Positions 42,482-57,400 of a DNA stretch of 64,000 nt are shown one piece after another (position 1 is the first letter of the stretch; every line of letters begins with the position of its first letter). The translations under genes and the position numbers were made by a program. The stretch comes from Oegoconia quadripuncta (Eukaryota; Arthropoda; Insecta; Lepidoptera; Autostichidae): the NCBI GenBank assembly GCA_949316235.1, contig OX438749.1:8264914-8328913 (forward strand), in the 5' to 3' direction. The notes below the pieces were generated by a model. The model was not told the origin of the DNA and searched no databases. It worked only from the letters and a program-made list of their open reading frames with translations.

Positions 42482-45400
42482 CTGGAATAATAAGGAACAT
42501 ACATATAACAAAGAAGGAAAAAAATCGTTTGGCTCTATCAGGTAGCACAATTCAAATGGAACCATTTTTTTGGTGAACGAACTCTACAAGTTTTGGAGCA
42601 GGCATAATTTTTTTTGAGGTTCGTCGAAATATATTTATAAATTGTTAAAACATTCCAGGTATATTGAGTTTAGGTTCATTTTAAATAATTGCGCATCATT
42701 ATTTGCCTTAGTGATTAAAAACTTATACCTAATATTTTAATCGAAGAATAAGAATGGTATTATATATTTTTAAGAATAACGTCAAGTGGCTATGTCGTCG
42801 AAAAGAATTTGAATAAAATTACTTGATATTAATTTAATCGAGCTAATATTATGCTTGCAGAAATTCGCCTCCTCTTCTCCCAGTGAACCAAACCTAGGAT
42901 CAATAGCAATACCTATCTACTTAAGACACAATGTAACACCAGAAAGACTACATATGAACAGCCGTAATAAGGTTATGTAGGTATATAGATGTAGTAGTAG
43001 GTAGACTTGGATAAGACTCTAAGTGACGGACGAAAAATAGTACTTATACAATAGGTAGTTTTATAATAATCATAAGAAATACAAACCTGTCAATGATGAG
43101 AGCACCACTAGCGACGAACAGACCAACGCCAACAAGGGAATAGAAAATATCGATGCGTTTGTGCGTAGGAGTCTGCATCAAGTAACCTGAAAACAAATTA
43201 CAGTAGGTACTTAGACATTATTTCAGAGATACACTCAGTTTATAAAGAATTGTGCGCCGTTTGTTTTAAAGACGGCGAATTGGATAAATTGTTAATTACA
43301 TTTTTAGATTGAGTATTGTACCAACTACTCGTTGTTCTTATCGGATACACAGATCGCTCGTCGAATCCATAAAGAAAATTGAGGGCAAATACACTCACGC
43401 ACGACATTAGTAGGTATAGGCGATATAAAAGCGCGAATACACCTGTTGCCAGAACGTTTACCATAGGCACCATTTCATCACACAATAAATAGGCATTTGT
43501 TTCATCAAGACTAACTATCCTCACTCAGCAATAAAGAATAATTCAGAAAACCAGACGAAGAGATCGAAGTAGATTTATCTATGGACTCCATGGTAATTGA
43601 TGTAGTGTATTTGCTAAGTAGGTATCAGCAATTTATTCGAAACGCTTGCTCCTTGTAATGCAAGGCAAGCGATGTCTGCCAACACAAATACGCTTATAAA
43701 CATTACTAATAATAATATTAATACCTGCAGCGGCGCCAGCGAAAATGATGAGGTAGCCAATGAAGGTGCCGGTGACGAGCATGCCGATGTCAGCATTGGT
43801 ATTATAGCTGTGGTAGTGAAGGGCCACACATGAGCAGGTCAGCGCCTGGAAAGATGAGACATTTTATAATTAATATAATCTACAATTTATATAATTTTGT
43901 AAAGCACAGTTGTTAATAATAAATTAGAAGAAGAACGAATATAATAGAAACGTGAAGGCTGACGATACGATTACTCCAATAGCATCGCTCAGCGTGTTAT
44001 ACAAAGAGGTTTGTTCACGGTTACAGCCCCACAGAGCCTAGATAACTAGCTCACGCAGCGATAGGATGCGTATAGCTGAAGATTAAGCTCTGTAGATCAC
44101 CTTGGGAGAGACATGTCCAGTAGTGGACTAATAATGATGAACACAAAAATAAAACATTGCATGTTCAAAGAGAAAAGGTTTCAACGGAACTGTACAATAC
44201 ATTAAGTCTGAATTAATTACGAGATATATGGGAACCGGACGAATGAAGAAGGAAATGATTTATTAGGTACTAAAAAGGTTGGAAGTTCCTGTAGCTTTTT
44301 AATGTTTTAATGTTTAATGTTAATGAAATAGTTACAAATAAAATAATAAGAAGAAATATATTTGGTCGTTAATGAGTTTTACTATCTCTATAGTAAAATC
44401 GTATGAAAGAAAAATGGTCTGATTTATTCATTAAGAACGATAAAAGAACTAGCAGATACCATAACTAGGGTATAGTTGATGATGTCGAGTTGACGATACA
44501 GAAGGAACATGCAATAAATTATAAAAGGCTAATTTTAATCGGAGTAGAGAAACTCTAATGCGACGTCGCTAAAGTCAGCCTATCTCGTCCTCACAGCACG
44601 TACTAACCAGATCCTTTCCGATTATTTTAATTTTAAAACATAACCCTATCTCACACTTTGTCTCAGTTAACTAGGTGCTCGATAAAAAAACACAATTATA
44701 ACAATTACCACGCTTGTATTGTTAGGTCAACAAGACTAGAACAATGAATGGCTGTCAACTAATTTTCACATGTTTGGAACTTCGTCATAATTTATTACGA
44801 TAACACACTCGGTAATGATTAGTATGAAGGCTCAAAAATTTGAGACTCTTCGATGTAGTACATATTATATTTTCCCACGATGAGTATCCAATATGGATGT
44901 CGTAGGCAGATGGTTAAACTAGCCATTCAATTGAATACCTAGGCAGATTGTTCTGCATGGCGGACTTTTGCGCTTTTATAGAAAACTATGCTGATCAGAG
45001 CGGATTGGTTAGGTTGTGTTGGGTTTCTTAGGCCCGTATTAATAAATCAATCTCAATAGAAGTCTTGAGGCTGTATCAACCGAGATGCGTCTTAAGCAGC
45101 TGACGCTATCTCAAGCTCCGTGCTAATTTATAAACCAATCTTGAGGTCTACTCAGCTAAGATCCCTTCTCAAGTATTCGTCTCAGCGGCGAATGAATGAT
45201 AGTCTTGAGTTTCGTTTATTAATATGCGCACCTCTCAAGTCAGTACTGCTTGAGTATGCACGTGCTTTTCAGGTATCAAGTTAGGTTTATTGATCAACAC
45301 GTTTACTTGAGACCGGTCACAAGACTGTTCTCAATCTTGAGAATGGTTTATTAATACGGACCTTAGACTACTACCGTAGATCCGCACTACCAGCGCAGTT

Positions 45401-48400
45401 TCCTTGAATGCAAAAAATGTCTGCTCACTCAGTGTTTACTGAAACTGCCCACGCACTCATTTTATTAAGTTCTTGCTTACTTTTTGATCACCTCTATTTT
45501 GGTTTCTTGTATATTGCTATAGTTTCTCTATGTTTTGAAATAAATGGTTTAAATTGAATGGTTAATTTAACAGTTTGCCTACCACGCACGCTGGACAGCT
45601 TTCCACCATGCGATCAGTGTAGATTAATGGAATTGAATGTGTCCCAACAGTAACTAACTACTCCACTGTGAGTTAATTGTTTCCTTCCTTAGGTAAATTA
45701 AGTTACCCATACACATACAATACAAGTATTGCATGTGTGGTTAACAATTCTCTGGGGGGTATTAAACGAAAAGAATTTTATATTAACGCTGTGTTATTAT
45801 AATGTTGTTGTAAGGTATTGACACAAAACTTCGCCTTATACTACTCTGAGTATTAAAAGAATCCGCCACCAATATATCTATGGTGGTGGCAGAACATAAA
45901 AACATGCAGTGCCGCGTGTATGTCAATTATATGAACTGTGAAATTGCACATACTTCATCGAGTTTCTGGCAACAATAATTCATGCAAAAGAATATCTCGT
46001 ACATCAATTTAAGTGGTTTATACTGACGTAGAAAAGTGAAAATTTTAGTAAAATCAGTATAGAACGAGTTAGTACAACCAGTCAGACAGGGAGTTGAACA
46101 GAGTTATACTTGGTGGGTCGATTTCTTTAATGACCAGTGTAGTATTGTCGTTATCGTTTTGTTCCCTAATGTTTGACTCGATTTAAAGCAAAAGTGTATT
46201 CTTTTAGAATCTACTTTTGAAGATTTTAAGTCCACTTTAACTGAGCTAAGATTTCTATGACTTTCAAAATCATAAGGTGTCCTTGCCTTATTCATAGTCG
46301 AATCAACATATTTATTATATCTACAATATTAAATTTATATTTATTACTAAAGCAAGAAACATCTTCGCGCATCCCCACTTGGGCCTCCCTTTGTTGGGAG
46401 CGAAACTATAAAAGCACAGAATAGCAACGTGCGAAGGCTAATTCTGTCCGCTTGGTCGGCCAGTGCAACGAGTTGCGTTGAGTGATGTGAATTTATAAAC
46501 AAACACTCTTTATATCCAGGCAAACAATTGATCGAATATCTAATGCTAAATATGTAACTATAAATTAAAAATTTAGATAACCCCGAGAAAGCAGTCAATT
46601 ATATAAACCATATATTTTTTTTATGCACGACGGGTTCGTACTTGACCTCAATCACACCTGATGTTAAGTGAAGATGAAGTCGAAGATATATAAACGATAC
46701 CAACTGTGTTAAAAGCTAAATATCTTCGAAACAGCTTAACCGATTTTCATAAAACATGGCTAAGAATCCATTCCGCTCTTTACAAGCCTCTTCAAATGGA
46801 GTAAAATTGCATTCAAGGGAAGACGGTATAAATTATACATAAACCCCGGAAATTTTATAGCGACGGGATAACGGTTCATCAAGAAAAATGGCGAAAGATT
46901 GTCAAATTAAATGGACATTATTTCATTCAATAAACATTTCATGTAACTGAAAAAAAATCTTTATTATCTTTACTACAAAAAGGCCGCGAACTTTTCCGAC
47001 TACCTATTATTTTATAATTAAACAACAAATAAAAAATGTTTGGTCACCGCGTACATTAAAAAATAAGCTTCAAAAATCAGTCCTATTACTCGTAACTCAA
47101 AAATATTAAAGTAAAGTAAAGTAAAGTATGTATTTATTTTCATTCTCACAAATATTACAAAACATACTTATTTATACTAAATATGGAGGTTGACAATCAT
47201 TTGTTCACATAAGTTATTTGTGAGAATCTGCGTCTGTAATAGGATGAACCTGTGGCACAGATCACCAGGTTCCCACCCCTCGGACATTTGTACTACAATC
47301 TTGATTGTGCTAACTTAACCAAGAATAATACTAATGTTTTTAGCAAGAATAATACTAATGTTTTTAATTTGCACAAAAATTACGAAAAATTCATGAACAA
47401 CGATAAATATACAAATTAACCGAAAAATGTCCGAATAGCACGTGGCCGATTTTTTAAATCAAATTATCCGAAGATAATGCCTATATGAGTAGTTGCGGTA
47501 CCTCCTACTCACTTCCTACACACAATCCCAATAATAACAATAGGCACTTGCAACTTCAAATTTGGAATACTCCTCATGACGTAACAAATCGACTTGGATG
47601 TAGAGATGATGTCATGGACTGGTGTGACTATAACTCTGTGGCTATAACCGCCTACGAATGCAAGTCGCGACCGAGGCCGGCGACTCGAGACCTTGCGAGG
47701 AGTCGCTATTGAGGTCACACATATAAAGTCAAGACTTCGTTTCGGAAGCAGATTCGCACGGCTGAACTCACGAAGGTGGGAAATGTAAGTCACAGGGTCT
47801 TTTTGAACATTTACCATATACTTAGACTGGATATATCAAGGTAAGTTTGTGGTTTCGAAACATGAAAGATTAGAACCAACCCGTCTCTTCCTGTGGGTAT
47901 CGTCAAAGGTATATATTATGCTTTTTTATACAATAAAGGTATACTAACGGTAGTTACAGCATAAATATGGAACTTAAAATCAAATTCCCATCAAAAAACA
48001 TCTCTCCAAATTTGCACTTTCCAACAGCGATATTATTCCAAATATAAAATTTTTCATGATTGGAACACACTGTTTGGGATATCTCTGACAACCCCATTTG
48101 GGATAAAAGGTCGTACCTTTGTATGTTTCATGTAAGTTTTTTTTATAATGGAACAGTGCAGCTAAACTCAATCTTGTTCTAAATCAAAGGTAATGTTATG
48201 GTTTGATTATACAATTTCAATGTGTTTTTTTTTTCAAATATTGACTGTTGTATCAAGTAATAGTGGTGGTAGTAGGAATTAAGTTTAAGTTATTAGAAAT
48301 ACGCACTCCGCAAAGAACCACTTCATCCATAGTTTCATAGCGTCACGATCTTTATTCCAAAGAGTCAGGATTTCTCAAACATCCAATTTGGGATGGTTCT

Positions 48401-51400
48401 CGTGATACTACTATGTATGTAAGCTGGGCTTCTGTTCTATTTGAATGGTCAACTTTTATTTAGGGTAAATGGGTACACTTTTTCTCGCCAAGTTATTTAT
48501 TTTTTCTTGTTTTTGAATTTAATAATTTTTATGTAATCTATCTGATGCATGCGGTGTTTACATATAATTGTTTGTACATTTCGCTTAATTACTCTAAGCG
48601 ATGTAACAAGCGTTCGTAAACCTATTTAATAAAATAAAATAAATAAGCATTTGGGTGTTCCGAACATTATTAGTACTTCAAACAATATCTAGGTATGGTT
48701 TACTTCTCCAAATATACAAAAATGCTCATTGCCGTTCAAACGTGCAATTCTAAATAAAAACACGGTGTTGTCAGACGTAATTACAATGACAGATTAAATT
48801 TTCACTGCGCCCCCTACGGAGGGTGCGCTAGACACCCTCCGGGAATGGGCCTTCCCTTGTGAGGGGGGGCGGGGCGGGCGGTGGCCTGGAGCCGCTTATC
48901 CTAGGTCCTCCCTACTGCCAAAGAAGGTCGTCGCGGGGTTTTAGTGGGTATCCCTCCCGATAGGGATGGGAGTCCCACATAACCGTCTCGCCGTCTCCCA
49001 GGCGAGCGGTACGCCTAATGCGTTTCCCGGCGAAAAAAAAAGGTAAGATCATCAACAATCAGTGCTTGACAAACCAATCAATAGTGAATCTATTACAATT
49101 TAATCGTTTGGATGAGTAATGTGGGTTAAAAACGTGAGCAACATTTTAGCATCCAATTATCTATTAATGTCAAGCCGGCTATTGTTTATAATTCTCCAAT
49201 GAATTGATTGCATACCTTCGCTAAATACTGTCAACCACGCTCCCAGAATTGTGAATAAACATCTGTCTCATAACTATAAATCGGTTGGTGGTAGGGCATT
49301 TTAAATGTCCGCCTGACTAGCTACCACCATCTTATGTAAATCTGCCGCCAAGCAGCAATGTTAATAGCATTGTTGTGTTCCGGTTGTCAGAGATAAGATA
49401 GCCAGTCCCCCAAATCTGTTGGGGTTTCCGGGTCAGTACGCTTCCACCTTCGACCTCATCTTCACTTAACATCAGGTGTGATTGAGGTCAAGTATGAAAA
49501 ATAAAACAAAACCAAACCAATTGTGTTAAAGCTAAATATCTCTTAAACGGCATGACCGAAACATAGCTTAGGACCTATCGCCGAGTTTAATCTTAAGACA
49601 TTCCGGGACACATCACGCCTATAGGCGTAGTAACAAAAAACTTCTGTTGTGTCTGGTGATGTGTCTCGGAACGTTTTACATATAAAATAAATAATAGAAA
49701 ACCTTCGAAAGGAATATCATCGGAATACACCAAAAAGCTGCGTTAAAGCATAAACATCTCCAAAATAGCTTAACCGCTTAATATAAATAAACTGCAGTGA
49801 AATCGGACCACGCATTATAGAGGTACGTGTGGACAAAGACTGGCCACACACACACAATAATACTCGTCAATTTTCGTCTGGTGTTAAAAATAACCGCTAA
49901 TAAAAATTTGTCCTATTATATACTCAAGATGGACAGTCGCGGGTTGACTTTCATGACTAAGAACTATAAGTAAAAATGCAATTCTGCTAGTGCAGCAATT
50001 GTACGTATAAGTTAAAGGATTCTACTGTAAATCCCTGGAGTAAAATATTTTTTCTATTTCCATCTCAACAAACCAAAACAATTTGAGATGTCAAAAATGC
50101 AACGATAAAATATTTTTGGACAGTAATTTGAGATATAGTATACTATATCTCTAGAACGGTATATTCGTAGATACATACACGTGTGTACATCACATTAAAG
50201 CCCTACGTTCCCTTGCTGGGGCACAGTTTCCTCGCACTATAAGAGAATATGGGCCATAATTCACCACGAGGAACCAATGCGGATTTGTGAATTTGCGTCA
50301 GATTAGTGGTCACCTAACAGTCGGTATAGAGAATGGAGTTGCTACCAAAGGCCACAGAATTGATTTAATTTCAATTAAAATCATTCAATTAAAAACGGCC
50401 TGCACCAACTATTTCACTTGGACGTATGAATATGTCACTAGTAGTCCCCCATCCAAGGATAGACCACGCCAGCCTTTGCTCGACTTTGCTCGTCGAAAGC
50501 GAATACATATTGCGTATACATAATGTAGACTTTATACCTGTTTTACAGATAGGTGTGAGTAAATCTATAGGTGAGTTCGCCCGATACTGTAGCCGCAACG
50601 CACTTAGCTTATATTAACATCAATTAGCAGTCAGTAAACAGGCAATTTCAGTTGAGAGCCACCACACCTTCTGATGTCACACTTAATTACACAGGATCTC
50701 TAAGGTATTATACTACTTGTAGAGCAACTACTACCTATATAGCAATGCATATAAGTATTTAAGGTGAAGCATTCGTGGGGCAGTCGCATATCTCTGGCGG
50801 TCAGTCAAGTCAAGTCAGTCCTTGTGTTGTCATTTTTTAAAAAAAGAAGCACATGTAACCATCCAATACTTGTAGTACCTAATTTCTTTATGTTTTGTTA
50901 GTTCATATGCATTAAAATTATCCAACCATGTAATGTTGATTGATGCTATGACTGTCTTGACGACGGGTAGACGCACATTCGGTCGCTACCTGTCAAGCGA
51001 AGAGCACTACTCTTTCTGTAAACTAAATAATTAAGATCATTCATATGTATAACGTTGGTGTGAGTATTATTCGCTGGCCTGTTCCCGTGGAGATAATATT
51101 TGAATGGGTGACCAATAGTGTTATTTTTGGAGGTCACGTTATTCAACCGACTATTTAGTCGGCCCCGGTTGTTTTCGATTGAAGGTATCGGTAGCCTATA
51201 GAGGCGCTACTAATCCGCGTGATGGATTATGGCCCATACCCCCTCCCAATGAGAGGAGGCTGTGCCCCGACAGTGGGGACGTGTAAGGCTGTTGATGATG
51301 ATTTAGGTTCATGAAAGTTTTTAGTCACATTATCAATTCGCTATTAGGAAATATCACAGAGTAATTCGAAATTGTATTTGTAAACTACTTTTGAATAAAC

Positions 51401-54400
51401 AAAAGAATATTTCCTGTCCGTATGAATAACTTCCGTTGCAAGTGTCGTACGAAGCGCCTAAAGCACTTTTTGTGTATAAATTACACATATCATTTATGGG
51501 CAGCAGTATAATTAATGCGAGGATTAAATCTATGATCGACCAGCAAGTCCAGTCGTAGTGATAGACAAATTCTTCAAATAAATTGTTGTATATGAAATCC
51601 TAGTGGAAAGGATTACTACAGATCATGACATGACAACTGTAACCTGTACCCTCCTATCCTCTCGACCTCAATGTATTGTGACAGATGCGTTCTCACCCTG
51701 AAGACTAGCGTGTTATTACACCTACTCGATCTACGACGCATCAATGTTACAATCAACGTCAGTCAAGTAGGTGTAGCTGAATGATCGAGGATTGCACCTC
51801 ATAAAACATATCGATCTGTATATTGGGTCCTTACCCATGAAATTGGCGTTTTGTATGAAGAATTTCATTAAGATTGTTTTCTCTATACAAACATTTTTGT
51901 TTTTTTTTGGGAACGGCCAATCCAAATTTAGCTAAACTTTGTGTGTATTATCGGATAACATTAAGTTAAGTATAGGCAGCGTTAATTTTTAAAAGTAACC
52001 GCTTTATAAAAGTTTCAGCGAATCCAAGAAATGATTACGTGAAGCACATGAAAAGAGCTCTGTTCAAATTTTGTTTACTATGTGATTTAGCCCAGAAATT
52101 AAGAAATATTTCATGTGAAACCTTGAAATAATATTCCATTTTCCAAATAAAAAACAAATTTGGATATAGCTTTGAAAATCGCAAAAACTCCAATATCATA
52201 GTTAAAGACCCAATAGATAGATAGACAACCCGGCGATGTTTCGACTAGGATGTACACCCACAATGTCGCCCGATCAATACTCTACGATGGTTGATCGATT
52301 TGGTCAATGTTGGTTGATCAATAATACCATCGATCTATGTAAATTGTGCAAATAACACCGCCTCTTAGGCCTGTAATGTTACTAGCTCGACCTAAAAGAA
52401 CTAAGGATCTGATGGTAGGAGTACACAAGAAGGTGAAACCCCTCCGGGGCTCCTGGCAATGCAAAGCAAAGAGCACAAACTCAGCCAAACCATGTTTATT
52501 CAATGGTTGATATAATCATGTGCCAAAATTGGAACATGACATAAACTTTAAACATATAAGGAAATAAATAAACTCATGAATCGTCAGTTCATGGTCAGCA
52601 AATTCACCTTGGAACAAAAACATCCTGCGATGAGTATGTACCTGCTGCCTACTCATTATAAAGTTTAATTATTTTAAATTTGCCTTAAAATTAGTTAGAT
52701 TATAAACGTCATTACTGCGAACAACAACTTTCTAAATTACGAAAATATTATAAATAGTTTGTCATTTTGGATGTTTATGCAAATTGTCTGTGACAAATAA
52801 ATAAAAATAAAAAATTCAAATAATCAAAAAGGGTCTACTTAAGGGTAACTAAATTGCTTCAATTATGTGTTCTCATTTTAACCTCCGACAAAAAACGACG
52901 GATTGTGTATGTGTGTGTGTGTTGTGTGTCGTCTTTATCCGTTTATCAGTAACGCGTGGTCTGATTTGAACGAGGGTTTTTTTTTATATTAAAGACCAAA
53001 CGAGGGGACGGGCCATCCTTGATGACTAAAGATCTTTTAACACAGTTGTTTGGTGTATTTTGATGATATCGTAGTTTTTTTCTTATAGTTATTATCTTCT
53101 TGCATAGCAATGTAAATCTATGGAGGAAACCTATGTTCAGCAGCGGTCGTTCTACACGACGGCCAAGCTGATATGAGGATGATTTTCTTGATACGGAATG
53201 TTACCTGGATTGTATCTAAAATATCCTTTCCAAACTTCCAAAACTTTCCTGCCACCGCACACGAGTAAATATAGACGTCTATCCTACTTCACACACATTT
53301 TGTTAAATATGTTAACATCATTATTATCCAATTACAAGTTTGCTCAGGTTAATGGCTCTGTTTACCTTTCTTAATTAGATGGATAAATGAGGGTGGAGAT
53401 TGCGCCTAAAGCATGTCAATGGCTGTTTTGGTGGGTGACCCCCGCTGTTCACAAAAGAATTATTCCCATTAGTTCCATGGATCTAGTTACACATGGAACT
53501 ATTGTAACCTTAAAAAATGAGTATGTTTAATACTGGCATTTTGTTTGTATTGCTTTCAGGTCTGTAGATCAAACTTCTCGCCACATTAGCTATACATAGA
53601 CCCTATGTATCATCCTAGATGAGTGCTGTGTGGTTTCAACACGTAAAAAGCATACAAACTACCCGCCTCTTCCCCTGGGTGTAGTAACAGGCGACTAAGG
53701 GACTTTCCACCAAAAAACATCAAACGGCGATGGACTCACTCCGTCACATGTGCATTTCTGTAATAAGATGAACCATGGGTGTTTTTTCAAGCATTAATCT
53801 TTTAATTTAATTTATAGCTTGACATATTTCTTATAATTTAATTCATATGACAAATTGCATATAATTTAATCTATTCTAATAATCTAATATTTTCTAATAA
53901 TATATTGATAATAAAAATAGATAAATATCTATTTCATTTAATAAATATTGAATTGATAATAATAGAATACATTTATTCATCGATCATGCATGACCCAATA
54001 AAAATTAGCACGCAAGAATGGAGCCTCGGTCTCTCTCTATTGCTACACCCTATGTGATACTAATATTACGTAAACTTAAGACCTTAAAAACCCATGTGAA
54101 AGCTTTAAATTGATTGATTGATTGATGTTTGGAGCACTCAAACGCCAATGTTTTGGATATCTCTGACCACCCCATTTCGGGTAAAGATCGTGACATTATT
54201 TACGAAAGTTTGCCTGTCCGGCTTGCACACCTAAACTGCTGGACCAAATTTGACAGAAAGCTAGCCTGTGACCTGGAGAAGGATTGAGGCTTACTTTTCA
54301 GCTTAAAAAAGTCCAGGATAAAGTAATTCTTTAGCATTCTCTGTCAGTTTCGTGTTGACTTTATGGAGGTCATGACTGAGGCTTTCATCATTCTGAAAAA

Positions 54401-57400
54401 AAGCTCTCAATATTTAATACTCTTAATAAGTGTTAAAGGCCTTTTTTACTCGACTGCCGTTTTTTTTGGTGCATGATGTATGTAGATTTCTATGTTATCT
54501 CCTGGGTTAAGCTGCTTGACCTATTTTGAAGTGCATGGTGTCGTTAGATTCCTGGAGAGTCATATTATATTATATTTTATTTAAAGAAATCCAACATTGC
54601 GCTGGCAGAATACAAAATATGCTTCAGGTATTTTGGCTTATATTGTTATTTAAGATTTTAGTGGCAAGCAGTTGTAAAACAATGTAATATTATTTTTTTT
54701 TTAATTAGATTAATTATTATTATCTTGGAGCCTGTGCCCCAAGAGTCGAGGGCTGTATCCGCCATTAGTTGTATTTGATAATAAAATTAAACTATACAAC
54801 AATTATGTGAATAAACAAATAGATATTCATACTCTTACTGATGCCTACGCAAACGTGAATCTACCATAACATTCCATTTCATAGACACCAGGTTAAATAC
54901 TAATGTCATTCCATGACATTACCTTTATTAAAGGTTAATATTGTACACGCAAGGGCAGAGTCCCTGCACTTTAATATGGAACGGTCAAGATAATAGCAAT
55001 GACCTAAATAAAATACACAACGTTCAAAATAATGTCCAAATTCTTTGAAACATCTTGCCTTTAACATCGCTATCAATAAGAAACTGACCTGTAATACTAT
55101 AATCACAACAACAAGTTTATCAATAATTCGAAATATAAATTCCTCATAGAATGATTAATGAAACGATATGACCACCATTATCTGTTTTAATAAGTAAAGG
55201 TAAATCTTTTGTAGTACAACTTCGCATTAGTATAATTATTAATAGTGTGATCTCTACTCTATATTATATATGTTTTTTATTTTAAGAACACAAACAGTCA
55301 AAGCATTCATTTTACTCTATATGATCGCAGGATGTCTATGTATTCCTTCTCGGATAGATATATCAGTGTTTTGTTTGATTAAAAAAGTGAATAACTTCTA
55401 TAAAATTATCTATCTGCCCTGCCTGAATGAGATGTACAGACATCTGATTGAGCACAGGCTCAATCAATAATTGTGAATTATATCGAATTATTAGCTATGA
55501 GGGTTTGAACATACTACGATACCCTTCAAGAAAAAATAGGTAGTACCCTGTTGTTTGGCTTGTATTGGTGGCCCCACATAATAATAATAAAAGATATCGA
55601 GTGGGTCTCGAATTTGTATGGATCGCAGTACGTATGATTTCTACCGCCGCGCGCCGCTGGCATAAAGAAACTTAGTCGGTTTTACAAAACGTGGGTCGAC
55701 GCAAGGATTACATTCACTGCGAAGTACAAGTTGAGTACTTACTTCGGTTTATTTGATATGGTAGGGATTTTTAAAGGTCCACATGGCTACCATCATCATA
55801 GGCTTAGTCAGTCGTGAGCAGAAATGTTGAAAGCATTGTTGTATCTCAGAACCCGACTATGAAACATAAGATAGCGATTCCCTCAAAGAATTTAGGGGTC
55901 TAGGTAAGCGCGCTTTCATCCTGAGCCTCACCATTACTTAATGTCAGGTAAAAATGAGGTCAATTATACCCATTGTGCTTAACTAAAAAACTTAATGAAA
56001 TACGGTATAACAAAACAAATGCATGATTGTTAGTAATGACTGACCCATTTAACCTAAACAAGTTTAGTCACCGTTAACCTCGAGTTCCTGACTAGCCCGT
56101 CCATTCGTGGGCGTTGGTTGGTTCCTGGCATACTTTCGTTATCCTACCTAAACCCAATGTATATCATCCCCACAGGTTACGTAGACGGACTACATGCCTT
56201 ATGCAAAAGTGTTACGAACTAAATTGGGACGGTATTTGGTAAATTGTATTAGTTGATTGTGCGCTGTCCGGTCTGGCTGTAATCTCTTAGAATAGACATA
56301 ACAGTCTGATGTAATGCTACATGATAAGCAAATTGACATTCTCGCAAAGAAATGTTGGTGTACGAATTCAGACTCACTGTGGTGGCCTTATTGGTATTTT
56401 AATTAATGAATTTTACTTTAAGTACACATTTTAAATTAAGAAAATTGGTTGCTAAATTATATAAAGGTAACAAATAATTTGAGAATTAAAAAAAAATATT
56501 TTTATATCTTCCCTATAGTAGTAACCTTAGTTATGTTTTCCAGCTAAATAAGTAACTCAACTGTCTCAGTTCTTGGCTGCATTTATAAAATTAACCAGAC
56601 CAAATAGTTAACTCTCATTTCAATAGAACGAATATCCTCGTTAGGTACAAATTAAACATAACTGCTATATTTGTCTTTAGCAAATACAATTTCTATAGAT
56701 ACATCAGTTGTTATTAAAGTAATTATTTATTATACTGGAAACGCGTTTGAAATACCTAAAAGCCAATACATTATGCTCTTGAAGAACCCAATTTAGTAGA
56801 TTTTCGGGAAAACTGATTCCGGAAAGAAATTCCATACCCTGTTCTATAAACAAATATGTAATTTAAAGACCTAACATAATGTTTCTATGAAGTTCGTAAA
56901 CAAAACCGGCTTCAAACAAAACGAAACATAAAATAAACAGGTCAGTTAACCACGTTAGTTGAAGAACTTAAACTGGTTTGGGAATCTTGTTATTTATAGA
57001 GTTGGTCATGGTAACTTTCTAACCAGAATACTCTATTAAACTTGTTCTACATGGTCTCTTACTTTATTTCTGTACAAGATTTCGAAATGATCTAAGTAGG
57101 TATTGTTTTAGCTATCAAAATAAATGTTCAATCCATGTTCTATCCATTCGAATTTAATTAATTTACTAAAGCATTTCGAATAGCTTAGCGGTGGCTGCTC
57201 ACAGACAAATTGACTCGTTCGCGTTGTAGGCATTTAGTTAATTATGTTAAGTCCACTTTTTATTTTAAACGAGTATCATTATGATCCATACAATTACTAT
57301 ACACCACCGTACAACATGATCTTTATAGAATACACACTTATGGTTGTTATTGAAAATTTTTGCACTAGTACCCTACCCTCGCTTTCTCTCGCAGGGCACT

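Noticed and set aside
47509..47817. 102-codon minus frame as the first exon of gene B
   Set aside because: It lacks the IIKF.EL sequence and phase-0 donor expected; the 57972-58013 exon fits both.
55270..55470. 66-codon frame with hydrophobic start, possible secreted peptide
   Set aside because: No cleavage-site pattern, no paralogue and a purely AT-rich context.
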